NCBI GenBank assembly: GCA_937995275.1
Contig: CALKKN010000327.1
Location: 1-7,253 of the forward strand
Origin: an uncultured Lysobacterales bacterium
GTDB taxonomy: Bacteria; Pseudomonadota; Gammaproteobacteria; Xanthomonadales; SZUA-36
Length of the DNA stretch: 7,253 nt
Reading direction: 5' to 3'
How positions within the stretch are numbered: the stretch's first letter is position 1; each line of letters opens with the position of its first letter. The position numbers and the translations under genes are program-made. Below the pieces are notes generated by a model that worked only from the letters and a program-made list of their open reading frames with translations, made no database searches and was not told where the DNA came from. Positions 6,864 to 7,253 of the stretch are shown piece by piece.

Positions 6864-7253
6864 TCAGAGGCGGTTCAGGCGGGTCCCGCTGAGCAGATCG
6901 TGCCAAGTGCGTTTGTGGGCGTCGATCAGTGACCACAGGAAGCCGGCTCCGGCCGCCGCAATAGACAGGAAGGCGGCCAGGAAACGAACCAGGCAGCGGC
7001 CCCAGCCGGGCAGGTCGCCGGCTTCGGTCGCAATCCTGATGCGCCAGGCCCGCATCCCCAGCGTCAGGCCGCCGCCGTGCCAGCTCAGGCCGAAGTACAG
7101 GAACCAGACCACACCCAGGTAGAGCGTGTAAAGCGGGTCCCGCAACGCGCTCATTTCACGGCAGCCGGCCAGCATCGCCACGGCCGTAGCGAGCATCAGC
7201 AGCGCCACGACCGCGACCGCGTCGTAGAACATGGCGAGCAGGCGCCGCCCGAG
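6864..7253 (-). CDS. RDD-family membrane protein, 5' end cut by window
   Basis: A small integral membrane protein of the RDD family (YckC-like). Members have been linked to ion transport or stress tolerance in a few cases, but no specific role can be assigned here. The frame is open to the right edge, giving 129 codons before the TGA. The first visible residues, LGRRLLA then MFYD, form the typical RDD N-terminus with the conserved Arg and first Asp, so the true start is just outside the window. The Met at 7232 would cut off the conserved Arg. Membrane segments lie at roughly visible residues 12-28, 44-58 and 92-110. Between the last two sits the family's TLGMRAWRIRI stretch, and after them comes IDAHKRTWHDLLSGT with the second conserved Asp. 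It is convergent with lptG. The family assignment is firm; the function is unknown. Confidence 0.88.
   Translation of the reverse strand, partial: LGRRLLAMFYDAVAVVALLMLATAVAMLAGCREMSALRDPLYTLYLGVVWFLYFGLSWHGGGLTLGMRAWRIRIATEAGDLPGWGRCLVRFLAAFLSIAAAGAGFLWSLIDAHKRTWHDLLSGTRLNRL

Noticed and set aside
6878..6888. GCGGGTCCCGC palindrome near the end of the RDD gene as a terminator.
   Set aside because: The centre is a single base, too small for a loop. It lies inside coding sequence and no T-run follows on either strand.
6864..7232. RDD protein as a complete 122-aa gene starting at 7232.
   Set aside because: The seven codons upstream to the window edge encode LGRRLLA, the expected conserved N-terminal part with the RDD arginine, so the gene continues beyond the window.
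1..7253. A novel multi-gene system, mobile element, CRISPR array or RNA gene.
   Set aside because: All coding space is filled by well-known housekeeping families in a conserved order. I saw no direct-repeat array, transposase, integrase, att-like repeat or tRNA-like sequence.

Overview
This looks like an ordinary chromosomal housekeeping segment of a GC-rich gammaproteobacterium (roughly two thirds G+C by eye). The layout valS-holC-pepA divergent from lptF-lptG is the classic gammaproteobacterial arrangement, and all five proteins match their families over the visible length. The exact genus cannot be told from the sequence; a high-GC lineage outside the Enterobacteriaceae is likely (inference).

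Left two thirds (1-4544, minus strand): a compact operon read leftward from about 4604. It encodes PepA (leucyl aminopeptidase, 491 aa), HolC (chi subunit of DNA polymerase III, 145 aa) and ValS (valyl-tRNA synthetase, 871 codons visible, 3' end beyond base 1). Gaps are 2 nt (pepA-holC) and 14 nt (holC-valS), so co-transcription and translational coupling are likely.

Middle (4545-4676): a 132-nt divergent intergenic region. It holds a good -10 hexamer for pepA, an extended -10 for lptF, a 7-bp inverted repeat in the pepA leader, and the ribosome binding sites of pepA and lptF.

Right (4677-6836, plus strand): lptF and lptG, the two membrane subunits of the LptB2FG ABC transporter that extracts lipopolysaccharide from the inner membrane. 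They are 3 nt apart. No ATG, GTG or TTG lies where lptF should start. The best start is an ATT codon at 4677, with a GAGGT Shine-Dalgarno 7 nt upstream. It gives an N-terminus that lines up residue for residue with the E. coli protein as I remember it. This is the most interesting observation in the window.

Far right (6864-7253, minus strand): the C-terminal part of an RDD-family membrane protein, convergent with lptG, with its start beyond the window.

I found no mobile element, CRISPR array, RNA gene or undescribed multi-gene system. Several long open frames lie antisense to valS, pepA and lptFG. They are codon-aligned shadows, explained by the rarity of TTA, CTA and TCA codons in GC-rich genes.
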